Source: Neoechinorhynchus agilis (Eukaryota; Acanthocephala). Taken from it: DNA of 64,000 nt. Positions 20,451-30,190 of the stretch are shown here, piece after piece (within the stretch, counting starts at the first letter, position 1; the number at the start of each line of letters is the position of its first letter). The notes under the pieces are model-generated. The model worked only from the letters and a program-made list of their open reading frames with translations. It ran no database searches and was not told the DNA's origin. Both the position numbers and the translations under genes were made by a program. The DNA lies in contig CM121341.1 in the NCBI GenBank assembly GCA_051530055.1, forward strand, positions 2,604,001-2,668,000. Direction: 5' to 3'.

Positions 20451-22358
20451 ATTTTTTAGATTTTTAATTAAAGCCACGATGTGAATGGAACATGCCTACT
20501 AAACGACCTACGAGGGGCCCGGAGGACTGGGCGTGTGGTGTGCGCGTTCATAATGCGCTTGATATGTCGCTGGTTCAACACCACCGGTCGCCGGGTTAAA
20601 GGGGAGTTGCGACGCTGCTGGAAGGGGTGGGGTTAGGTTTTGACATCGCCCATCGGCCCCAAAGGGGGTTGGCCCTGTTCCTTCGAGTGCGGCTGAGCGC
20701 CTCCGATGTGTGTTAGCCGAAAGGCTCAAAAGAATAAAGAAGATGTCACTGACCAACAAGTGTATGAGGCCTTGAAAAATTAGAGGATAAAAATTAAGAG
20801 TGATTCTTCGAATGGACATAACGCATCCGAATTTTTAGATTTTAATTAAAGCCACGATGTGAATGGTGCCTACTAAACGACCTGCGAGGGCCCAGTGGCC
20901 GTTTGGTGTGCGTTCCTGTGCGCTGATATGTCGCTGGTTCAACGCCACCGGTCGCTGGGTTTCACGGGTGTGCGAGGTTGCTGGAAGAGGTGGGGTCAGG
21001 ATTGAGATCACCCATCGGCCCCAAAGGGGATTGGCCCTGTTCCTTCGAGTGCGGCTAAGCGCCTCCGTTGTGTGCAACCGAAAGGCTCAAAAAGGAATAA
21101 AGATGTCACTGACCAACAAGTGTATGAGGCCTTGAAAAATTAGAGGATAAAAATTAAGATAGATTCTTCGAATGGACATAACGCATCCGAATTTTTTAGA
21201 TTTTTAATTAAAGCCACGATGTGAATGGTGCCTACTAAACGACCTACGAGGGCCCAGTGGCCGTTTGGTGTGCGCGTTCATAATGCGCTTGATATGTCGC
21301 TGGTTGAACACCACCGGTCGCTGGGTTTCACGGTTGTGCGAGGCTGCTGGAAGGGGTGGAGTCAGGTTTTGAGATCGCCCATCGGCCCCAAGGGGGGTTA
21401 GCCCTGTTCCTTCGAGTGCGGCTAAGCGCCTCCGTTGTGTGCAACCGAAAGGCTCAAAAAGGAATAAAGAAGAATGTCACTGACCAACAAGTGTATGAGG
21501 CCTTGAAAAATTAGAGGATAAAAATTAAGATAGATTCTTCGAATGGACATAACGCATCCGAATTTTTTAGATTTTTATTTAAAGCCACGATGTGAATGGT
21601 GCCTACTAAACGACCTACGAGGGCCCAGTGGCCGTTTGGTGTGCGCGTTCATAATGCGCTTGATATGTCGCTGGTTGAACACCACCGGTCGCTGGGTTCC
21701 ACGGTTGTGCGAGGCTGCTGGAAGGGGTGGAGTCAGGTTTTGAGATCGCCCATCGGCCCCAAGGGGGGTTAGCCCTGTTCCTTCGAGTGCGGCTAAGCGC
21801 CTCCGTTGTGTGCAACCGAAAGGCTCAAAAAGGAATAAAGAAGATGTCACTGACCAACACGTGTATGAGGCCTTGAAAAATTAGAGGATAAAAATTAAGA
21901 TAGATTCTTCGAATGGACATAACGCATCCGAATTTTTTAGATTTTTAATTAAAGCCACGATGTGAATGGTGCCTTCTAAACGACCTACGAGGGCCCAGTG
22001 GCCGTTTGGTGTGCGCGTTCATAATGCGCTTGATATGTCGCTGGTTGAACACCACCGGTCGCTGGGTTCCACGGTTGTGCGAGGCTGCTGGAAGGGGTGG
22101 AGTCAGGTTTTGAGATCGCCCATCGGCCCCAAGGGGGGTTAGCCCTGTTCCTTCGAGTGCGGCTAAGCGCCTCCGTTGTGTGCAACCGAAAGGCTCAAAA
22201 AGGAATAAAGAAGATGTCACTGACCAACAAGTGTATGAGGCCTTGAAAAATTAGAGGATAAAAATTAAGATAGATTCTTCGAATGGACATAACGCATCCG
22301 AATTTTTTAGATTTTTAATTAAAGCCACGATGTGAATGGTGCCTACTAAACGACCTAC
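20451..22358 (+). repeat. Tandem array of ~370-bp tRNA-like (SINE-like) monomers, left arm
   Basis: Five full units (starts near 20,451, 20,826, 21,185, 21,556 and 21,926) and a 63-bp partial unit follow head to tail. Each begins at GAATTTTTTAGATTTT. The monomer has a box A match (GGGCCCAGTGG, e.g. 21,991), an anticodon-arm-like GCGCG-TTCATAA-TGCGC and a box B match (GGTTGAACACC, e.g. 22,043; GGTTCAACACC in the first units). A GC-rich body and an AT-rich segment follow. A diverged single copy occurs at 54,525, so the family is not confined to the array. The reading frames across units are by-products of homogenisation. Confidence 0.85.
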
Positions 22359-22514
22359 AACAAAAATAATAAATTTCTATCATCTGTATTCTCATAACTA
22401 TTTTTTTGTTCTTCCTTTAAACCAGATCTTCAAGCGCCATCAACTTCCATAAATAATGGCGACCTCCTTAATTTTATTGAGAACCCCTAATTGAGATTCT
22501 ACCCTTTGGCAGCG

Positions 22515-22800
22515 CTCTACATTGTACCTTAGTTGATCGTTGAACATTGAAGATTATATCGTTATTGGGAGTGATTCCATCCTATACTCTAACTATCAGT
22601 GATTATTCCAACGTTGGAGGATCCAATTAAGTCCTCTTTTGTCTATAAATTTTGAACCAATCATAAGTCCAAAGGAGGAGTGACTATCGGAGATTTAAGT
22701 GTACCCATGCCGCTCGCATCGTTTTTGCGGAAAAACATGGATAGATCCAATAAAGGCTTAAATTTCAGGTGGTATTATACTCGTCGAAATCAAGTCCAAG
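22515..22800 (+). repeat. Partial third copy of the 1.7-kb coiled-coil unit
   Basis: Matches 10,412-10,700 in the same orientation and 49,640-49,930 inverted. The coiled-coil ORF itself is not included. It lies just inside the left arm of the large inverted repeat. Confidence 0.75.
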
Positions 22801-24417
22801 TGAAAAAACTCGATTTAGTTGTTCTATGAAATGTCGACAATTTTACATCAATACTCTGGGCAGCGTTTATAAGGATGATATCAATAAATAGCTTATTTAA
22901 ACATCGTTTCGGTTATCCTCGCTCTTGAATCACACCGCTGTTGGAACCACAAGATCTCGGTACGTGAAGATCCATTATCCGCGAAAATTGCGTTTACTTT
23001 GCCTATCGCCAATCGTTTCTCCGTTAATGATGATCGGCAAATCAGTGCTGCCCTGTGCATCTCAGCACAGATTGTCTGCTTCATTACCCAGCGATGATTG
23101 GAATCTCCATGCATGACTAGCCTTTTGGGAAACGGTTTGCTATACTAACTGAAATCAATGACCTGATTAACTTTGAAGCACAAATTCAGGAACGGCAGAT
23201 AATTTGATGGTTGGTTTCGCGTCACCTTAATCTTTCAGTTTTATCCATAGAGATCAACTTCTTTTCCAAGTCATCGACCTCACAATCTTCTCTGTAGGTA
23301 GACGGTACATCATCCACAAAGCAGAGGTAAATTTGACTCGACGTTAAATGTGGGAATCATCGATGAGAATCATTGCAAAGATGAACGTAAGGCTGTTTCC
23401 CATTGACATTCAACGGATCTGTCGGCGAATTCTATTGCTCGAGCGATGTCTTCGAGACTGTATTATTTGGTCATTTATAACAAATGCGCCTCCCATTAAT
23501 AACACGTTTTATTGATTTTTGTGCTTAAGAAATTAGACCAATGTACCTTTGGATCCTCAAAAACACGCGGTTATGTTAAATCCTTTGCCACGACCTATAA
23601 GTGGTCGTAATGGGAAACATGCGATAAGCTTTAGACTTAATGCGTGAGAAAGGCTTAATATAAAGGCAATTACACCTGTGAAACTTTCTTTCATTAATTT
23701 TTCGTGCTCTTCACAGACCTCGATCGTAATTTTTCAAATATCTTCACCCTGTAAATTCAAGAAAAGATGCTGAAACAATATTAAAAAGAATAAAAATTCA
23801 AACTCTTTTTGTACGCATTTTTTACAAAATTTAGTTCAAAAACCTCTTTACTAATATTTAATATTTATTAAGAGGCTGCCATTTTCTGAGAATGCCAAAT
23901 CCGGACCGGGTGCGAATATCCATCCGGGAGATGTTTGTTTGGGTGGGAATATCCGGTCTCGCGGATATTGTTTGTAGGACAGTTCCGGTTCATTTTAGGT
24001 CATGATATCCGTGGAGACGTATGGGAAAGTGCGAACTGGAGGGAGGATGAAACGAATTCAAAAATTGACATCTACATGTTCAATGTTTTCGTAACCAACT
24101 GCTTCCTCGAGTTTCCCCCGGAGGTTGATGCCGGTACGGAATTAATGGATATGGACGGAGACGAAGGTGGACAATCCATTCCTGAAGTCCTTCATGAGTC
24201 CTTTAGGGACATACAATAAATACTTCAAAACCATACATCTTCAAATGCTGGAACTTTCGATAAAAAGATAATCATTTTCTATCTCACGACCAATCCAGCC
24301 GCGTGATTTTCTTCGGAAGCAATATGTAGCTCCATGGCGTCGATCTCTCAAAGATGATTACAATCGAATCAAATCGATTTCGTTCTTTGAAGGAGTTAAT
24401 CAATTCCTTTAAGTGAT
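22801..24417. other. No gene recognised
   Basis: About 1.6 kb without a confident gene. One plus-strand frame (23,935-24,219, 94 residues, acidic C-terminus) has no recognisable domain and no clear gene context. Confidence 0.4.
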
Positions 24418-24845
24418 GTGCACAATTAAACAATTTGTACAAATTTACTGATTTTGAAGAGGAAATATGAATACGAGGTTAATGCGAAAAGCATAAGTTG
24501 CTTTTGCAATCTAAAAGATTGAAGCGTAAATTTAAATATTTATTTTCATCTACTTTTATCATCATATTTTTAGAAATCGAACTCTCTAACAAAAGCTTAA
24601 AGTTTAAGAATATTCAGAAACAAAAGGGAATTTGTGCAGCGAATAGACTTTTAATTGAATGAAAAGAACCTACTTATTGAGAAGTGTCGTTGTCGATATC
24701 TGAAACGCTAATCGAGATAATTATTTATGATTTACAAATCTTAACACTTTTAGAATGCACTTTATTTTGTCATAATCTTTATCGATTCAAATATCATATT
24801 GCCTAAAGTCACGTTACAAACTACAATTAAAGGCATGAGCAAAAA
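24418..24845 (+). repeat. Fourth, partial copy of the pseudokinase unit tail
   Basis: Matches 4,349-4,780, the 3' tail of pseudokinase copy 1 (and equivalents at 41.85 and 12.3 kb), in plus orientation. The kinase itself is absent. Confidence 0.8.
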
Positions 24846-24849
24846 TGGA

Positions 24850-25125
24850 TCTTTAGCTTGTCTCCTAGAATTCCAGTTTGGAACCATTGTAAGCCTCTTC
24901 GAGCAGTTTGATTTTTTTCTTTGCACTTTTTTGACTTCGGCCAACTGTTCGCCCCTAAGAGATTCCTATTCAAACTGGATAACGTCCGTTAATAAATCCT
25001 TAACTACGCTCATTGCTTTTACTAATGGACCCTTTAGATTATTAGCAACTCGCTCAAAGCACTCCTTTAGTACAACATCGATCGCCAAAATGTTGAAATG
25101 TATTACTATTTCAGTGAATATTCCT
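24850..25125 (-). pseudogene. Gene fragment related to 53.56-53.94 kb
   Basis: On the minus strand a frame reads LKGPLVKAMSVVKDLLTD and then, after a stop, EQLAEVKKVQRKKSN. The 53.6-kb region reads LKCSLVKAMSIVKEILTD and then QLIEVKKCKGKK. The two are clearly homologous at protein level and each is interrupted. Lys-rich helical protein of unknown function. Confidence 0.45.
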
Positions 25126-25345
25126 TAAAATAACATTATTATCTAAAATGTTTCTTCTCGTATCTTCTATTTTTGGGCAGAGTCAAAAAACTGTGAATTG
25201 AAAAGACACATAGCGATGAAATCAATGAATAAAGATGAAAGAGTGAAGTAAAGATTTTAAAAACGAATCTTTGCACTCGTTACCCTTCTCTCGATGGATA
25301 ATTAAAGACAACTATTCATTACCAAAATAGACGAATGATCAGTGA

Positions 25346-26188
25346 TCACTTTTTTGAACCTTCGATCTTCTTATGCCCTTCGCCTTCTTTAAGCTGAGCG
25401 ACATAAGGAGCCTCAAGGACGAGTTTTCCTCCACTGAAATGCGATGTGAGATGTTCAACATCCGTTCCTGGTGGAAGAGTGACTTGCTTGTAATAGTAAG
25501 ATCTCGAGAATCCTTGTTTTCCATCCTCTGACTGTTGTGTAGAATGTTCAGCTTTCACGACCAACTCATTATCTTTAAGAGACACCTGCACGTCATTTGG
25601 TTTAAACGAACTCACGTCAACGTTCATTTCAATCTTCTTTTTCCCGTCTGGAGTATCCACGACTTTTGGGAAGAAATTGCTGTTAAAGAATTCGTCAAAA
25701 TCAAAGAGGCCAACTTGTCCATGGCCGCCGGACGGTTTTACGTCGCGCTCTTCCATTTTCAGAGGAATCTCCACAACAAGAACGCCTCCACCGGTCACGA
25801 AACTCGTCATCTGATCGGCGATTGCATTCTTTGGAACCTCAAAGGACTTTTGGAACTCACGGGAATCGAAATCTCCAGTTTTATTGCATTTATCATGCCT
25901 TCGAGCACTGATAACCAATCGCCCGTTTATGATTTCCGTCTTCAAATCCTTTTTATCGAATCCCTGGACATTCAGAGTAACTCGAAACTTCTCTGGTCTT
26001 GGACGTCTTCGTCCGTGGACATCGAGGAGAGTTGGAGGCTCATTAATCCAAAAGAGGCTCGGACGCACTGATGGACGAAGGGAAAGATCGTAGTCGTCAA
26101 ATGGATCGAACAGGTCCAACGCGGGACCGAACAGATTGTCAAAGTCGAAGAAGTTGCGGCGGTAGCGCGAGATTGGAAATAGAGACAT
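25346..26188 (-). CDS. Small heat-shock protein with two α-crystallin domains
   Basis: Single-exon gene of 280 residues. An N-terminal arm rich in Phe and Asp (FDFDNLFGPALDLFDPF) is followed by a first α-crystallin domain at about residues 67-144 (FRVTLNVQGFDKKDL ... GGGVLVVEIPLK), a linker with a second FDFDEFF motif, and a second domain at about 185-262 (IEMNVDVSSFKPNDVQV ... GGKLVLEAPY). Small HSPs are ATP-independent holdases that bind unfolding proteins in the cytosol. Most animal members have one domain (150-220 residues); two-domain forms are best known in flatworms. No classic IxI/V tail motif is obvious; the C-terminus is Lys-rich. The ATG at 26,188 follows a TATA box and heat-shock-type motifs. 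Confidence 0.93.
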   Translation of the reverse strand: MSLFPISRYRRNFFDFDNLFGPALDLFDPFDDYDLSLRPSVRPSLFWINEPPTLLDVHGRRRPRPEKFRVTLNVQGFDKKDLKTEIINGRLVISARRHDKCNKTGDFDSREFQKSFEVPKNAIADQMTSFVTGGGVLVVEIPLKMEERDVKPSGGHGQVGLFDFDEFFNSNFFPKVVDTPDGKKKIEMNVDVSSFKPNDVQVSLKDNELVVKAEHSTQQSEDGKQGFSRSYYYKQVTLPPGTDVEHLTSHFSGGKLVLEAPYVAQLKEGEGHKKIEGSKK

Positions 26189-26227
26189 TCTGAAAGTTCG
26201 ATGGAGAAATCTTTAGTGTTTGTCTCG

Positions 26228-26345
26228 TTTTATACTAAAGCGTTAAATTCTAGTTTCTCTCTAGAAAGAGTCTAGACAAATTCTAGATGTTTCTCCGGCG
26301 CGTAAATTGTTTCCTAGAAAGCGTTTAGAAGGTCTCTAGAAAGCT
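26228..26345 (-). promoter_or_regulatory. Heat-shock gene promoter: TATA box and HSE-like repeats
   Basis: TATAAAA on the minus strand lies at 26,228-26,234, about 40 bp before the ATG. Upstream (26,250-26,345) is a cluster of GAA/TTC half-sites such as TTCTCTCTAGAA, TTCTAGATGTTTC and TAGAAGGTCTCTAGAA, resembling alternating nGAAn/nTTCn heat-shock elements with some spacing deviations. This fits induction by heat-shock factor. Confidence 0.55.
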
Positions 26346-26950
26346 ACGCGATGCGAAAATGGAAACCGTTTCTTTGGTAGTCTCTTAAAATGCTCACTGG
26401 TCGGAGATTAAAAGTCAGGTTTTTAGCGATGCCGAATGTTTGGCTTCTCGTTTAAATCCTGGCAAATAATAAAACTGCAAATTTACACGACGAGAAAAGT
26501 TCCTATAGCGAATGCCTAACAGTATTTTTTTGGAACAGTTTCAACGATTAGACTTGTTCTAAGGTTCATTGAAGAAACTGAAAAAATTTCATAATGAGCC
26601 GCAGAATTAAACTTTACGTATTATTCAAATCGTTTGATGGTTTTAAAATGTTGTGGTGATCAATAAAACCGTTTTCAACATCGTCGTAAAGTGCCCTTTT
26701 TACTGGGAATTTCTTGCAAACCAAGGGAATACTTGAGGCTCACCAATTTCGCGCGAGATAGTTTTTAACTTTTTGGTCGCGGAAACTTCAAGGCATCTTA
26801 AGCAATCATTTAGGCGATCAAATAATATAAAAATACATATTAACTTTAATCGAATCTCTCTTTAAGATTTTTTATCAATGCAACTTTGGGTGCGAATTTT
26901 CGTCGATCAATATTTTCGACTAAGCAAAAAGGACGGTAAGATGAGGAACA
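26346..26950. other. No gene recognised
   Basis: AT-rich stretch upstream of the small heat-shock gene, with no convincing frame or repeat. Confidence 0.4.
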
Positions 26951-27230
26951 TTGCAATTGGTTGTACGTTATGCCGATTAGCTTCCAAGATTGCCTGCAAA
27001 ATCACATCTCTTTTGGCGGTGTGTTCAGCAGGGTGATCCACTCGGTCCTTTACTGTTCAAATTGACTATCAATGAGCTAAGCAGCAGCCTTTAGTTGTCC
27101 CTCAAAGGACTAATCAATGCTCTTGGCAAAAACCTAAAGCTCGTTCGTGAACAACGTGTCTCACTGGGATTGCTTCTGAGGTACAAAAAATGCGATATTA
27201 TCGCAAAAGACGTTCCTAAAATACATTATC
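26951..27230 (+). mobile_element. LINE reverse transcriptase fragment
   Basis: Read with one frame change, this gives GVQQGDPLGPLLFKLTINEL, RT motif B of non-LTR elements, followed by a region ending SLGLLLRYKKCDI, like the (S)LGV.LNASKCEI block after the YxDD motif in LINE A. The YxDD motif is missing. It lies between the two host genes. Confidence 0.65.
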
Positions 27231-27383
27231 ACTTTGATTTTATCCCAGAAGTAAAAATATATGACTTGTTCTCTGTAAATCTACTCAGTCAACCTCATTC
27301 ATTTTATCAAGTTGACAAATCTCTTCTCCAAAAAATGTTTATTTCCCAAAAATCGAGAACCAAATTATGAAAGCGATATCATC

Positions 27384-28211
27384 TTAAGCTAACCGCAGCT
27401 CTGCTACGCTGCTGAACAAGGGATCCGTGAATTTGATAGTAGATTTGAAAACGAAATCAACGTTATGAACTGCGTCAATCTGCAAACGAAAACGATATTC
27501 TAAATTCAGCGACGATAAGCAGTAAAAGCGAAGTATACCTTTCGAACCACTTTCTTTTGCTCGTAGTGGTTCAAAACCGGCATTGTCTGTTGATGAAAAA
27601 CAGTAAGTCGTTTCTGAATCGTTTCCATATTATCATCTACTCTATTGCTCGTCTTCGCTCTTCCCAATAAGCGTTCAATCATTACCTTATCGGGAACTTC
27701 AAATGAAATGAGCAATGTTGGTTCTCCAATCTAACAAAAAAATAAAATAATAAATATTCTGAGAAAAAAGATCTCACATGTTTCTCCAGTTCAATCGCTT
27801 GATCGAGTTCTCTTGGATATCCATCGAGCAAAAATCCATTATAATTCCCCGCTTCTGAAACCATCTTCTTCAATATCATGTTTAGCACGGTTTTCTAAGC
27901 AAAAGCCTCAACTTTTTCACTTTAGAAACATGCAAACACTTACCATTGGAACTAGTTTTCCCTCTGCCATAATCTTAGACAGTTCCTTGCCAAGATCGGA
28001 ACTGGATTGGATCTCTTCACGTAATAAATCGCCGGACGAGATATGAAGGGCGTTATAGCGTTCAGCCAGTTTCGCACATTGCGTGCCTTTTCCGCTTCCT
28101 GGCCCACCGAAAAGAATAAGAACTGGTTTATTCTTTAACGCGGATCGAATGTCTGTAACAATTCATATTGTTAAACACATATAGAAATCAGAAAGCACCT
28201 TTAGTATCCAT
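27384..28211 (-). CDS. Adenylate kinase (AK1-type), five exons
   Basis: Exons on the minus strand: 28,211-28,199, 28,152-27,944, 27,894-27,778, 27,730-27,539 and 27,479-27,384. Introns are 46-59 bp with GT/AG ends. The spliced protein has 208 residues, near the usual 190-210. It shows the P-loop [11 protein letters not shown] (about 20-30), the AMP-binding SSGDLLR, the signature [10 protein letters not shown] and a short LID ([11 protein letters not shown]), which mark the cytosolic AK1 group catalysing ATP + AMP = 2 ADP; the related UMP-CMP kinase is the alternative. All key residues are present and the frame is open across all junctions, so the gene looks functional. It sits upstream of the heat-shock gene on the same strand, inside the inverted-repeat loop. 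Confidence 0.92.
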
Positions 28212-28378
28212 CAGTTTACCGTGGAATCTGAAAACGCCGGGAGTTTCTAGGAAAAGAACGGAACGATTTTCTCGTTGCGCTCCAGTTATGACTATTAACG
28301 ACTATGACAAAATGTGATTCTCTGCTGTTTTTACGCTGTGAGAGTGCTATTTTTGGCGAGATGGTCTTATGCACGTAG

Positions 28379-28481
28379 AAAGTAGGAAACGCATTGTAAG
28401 TACGGAGAAAAATAATAATTTCAAACCGCAAAGTAGGAAACGCATTATAAGTACGGAGAAAAAATAATAATTTCAAACCGC
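28379..28481. repeat. 51/52-bp tandem duplication upstream of adenylate kinase
   Basis: Two adjacent copies beginning AAAGTAGGAAACGCATT (28,379 and 28,430) differ by one substitution and one base in an A-run. They start about 170 bp before the kinase start codon. Confidence 0.85.
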
Positions 28482-28729
28482 TTATTAGAACAGGAGATTA
28501 AAATTCACAAGAAAAAAGACGAGTTTTCGAACTTTAATTTTTTGCCATTATTAAATGCTCAAAGATTGAGAAAGAGGTAGGATCTCCGACGGACAATAAA
28601 TCATCCGAAAATCTGCCTCTCTTAAATTAAGTGCATATTGATCGTCGAGTTGTAGTAATAAAATATGGAATATTAACACGGTAAAATTTTAATACAATCT
28701 TAGCAGACTTTATTAACTTATATTATTCT

Positions 28730-28904
28730 CAATTGTCCTTCACCGTCCCCAAGACACTCGCTGCGTTTCCTCGCTGGATAGCCAAGGATATGTTCTGCAC
28801 TAGGAACGAGCGAGCCCTCCTGTCATTGGTCAAGTTGATCAGTCGATGCCCCAGTTCGAGAACAAAACTCCTCGCCGCACGTCCGAAAGCTGGGTTCGCA
28901 ATAA
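28730..28904 (-). mobile_element. LINE A 3' end fragment
   Basis: The minus strand reads RSFLVQNISLAIQRGNAAS then VLGTVKD, matching VFLRQNISLAVQRGNAAS and VMATV at the end of LINE A. It ends at the inner edge of the right inverted-repeat arm. Confidence 0.75.
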
Positions 28905-29021
28905 AATTAAGGAGGTCGCCATTATTTATGGAAGTTGATGGCGCTTGAAGATCTGGTTTAAAGGAAGAACAAGAAAATAGTTATGAGAATGCAGATGATA
29001 GAAATTTATTATTTTTGTTGT

Positions 29022-30190
29022 AGGTCGTTTAGTAGGCACCATTCACATCGTGGCTTTAAATAAAAATCTAAAAAATTCGGATGCGTTATGTCCATTCGAA
29101 GAATCTATCTTAATTTTTATCCTCTAATTTTTCAAGGCCTCATACACTTGTTGGTCAGTGACATATTCTTTATTCCTTTTTGAGCCTTTCGGTTGCACAC
29201 AACGGAGGCGCTTAGCCGCACTCGAAGGAACAGGGCCAACCCCCCTTGGGGCCGATGGGCGATCTCAAAACCTGACTCCACCCCTTCCAGCAGCCTCGCA
29301 CAACCGTGGAACCCAGCGACCGGTGGTGTTCAACCAGCGACATATCAAGCGCATTATGAACGCGCACACCAAACGGCCACTGGGCCCTCGTAGGTCGTTT
29401 AGTAGGCACCATTCACATCGTGGCTTTAGTTAAAAATCTAAAAAATTCGGATGCGTTATGTCCATTCGAAGAATCTATCTTAATTTTTATCCTCTAATTT
29501 TTCAAGGCCTCATACACTTGTTGGTCAGTGACATCTTCTTTATTCCTTTTTGAGCCTTTCGGTTGCACACAACGGAGGCGCTTAGCCGCACTCGAAGGAA
29601 CAGGGCTAACCCCCCCTGGGGCCGATGGGCGATCTCAAAACCTGACTCCACCCCTTCCAGCAGCCTCGCAAAACCGTGGAACCCAGCGACCGGTGGTGTT
29701 CAACCAGCGACATATCAAGCGCATTATGAACGCGCACACCAAACGGCCACTGGGCCCTCGTAGGTCGTTTAGTAGGCACCATTCACATCGTGGCTTTATT
29801 AAAAATCTAAAAAATTCGGATGCGTTATGTCCATTCGAAGATCTATCTTAATTTACATCCTCCAATTTTTCAAGGCCTCATACACTTGTTGGTCAGTGAC
29901 ATCTTCTTTATTCCTTTTTGAGCCTTTCGGTTGCACACAACGGAGGCGCTTAGCCGCACTCGAAGGAACAGGGCCAACCCCCCTTGGGGCCGATGGGCGA
30001 TCTCAAAACCTGACTCCACCCCTTCCAGCAGCCTCGCACAACCGTGGAACCCAGCGACCGGTGGTGTTCAACCAGCGACATATCAAGCGCATTATGAACG
30101 CGCACACCAAACGGCCACTGGGCCCTCGTAGGTCGTTTAGTAGGCACCATTCACATCGTGGCTTTAATTAAAAATCTAAAAAATTCGGTG
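29022..30190 (-). repeat. Tandem array of ~370-bp tRNA-like monomers, right arm
   Basis: Three full units and one 63-bp partial unit, inverted relative to the left array, with unit edges near 29,022, 29,392, 29,761 and 30,127. Box A, anticodon-arm and box B matches are kept. Unit-to-unit similarity is as high as similarity between arms. Confidence 0.85.

Larger units (their letters stand above)
18090..22487 (+). repeat. Left arm of the large inverted repeat
   Basis: The arm matches the reverse complement of 28,905-33,050 over its whole length with few differences. Paired landmarks: 18,515 with 32,124; 18,960 with 31,677; 19,786 with 30,849; 20,234 with 30,401; 22,360-22,487 with 28,905-29,020. 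It differs by holding about two more units of the 370-bp array and by lacking about 527 bp at 18,234-18,240. Open frames inside are matched in the other arm but have no recognisable domains. Confidence 0.9.

Noticed and set aside
21980-22065. Functional tRNA-Met gene
   Set aside because: Box A, box B and a CAT loop are present, but the T-stem is imperfect and no convincing 7-bp acceptor stem forms, so a tRNA-derived SINE head is the better reading.
20508-22220. Several 66-114-residue frames in the 370-bp arrays, repeated many times on the minus strand (mirrored at 29.2-30.2 kb)
   Set aside because: They recur only because the monomers are near-identical. Frames overlap on both strands, cross the tRNA-like boxes and have no domain, so they are not proteins.
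20451-22358. CRISPR-like periodic repeat
   Set aside because: Whole 370-bp monomers are repeated with no unique spacers, in a eukaryotic setting.
25535-26093. 178- and 69-residue plus-strand frames
   Set aside because: Antisense shadows of the small heat-shock gene, whose domain content is clear.
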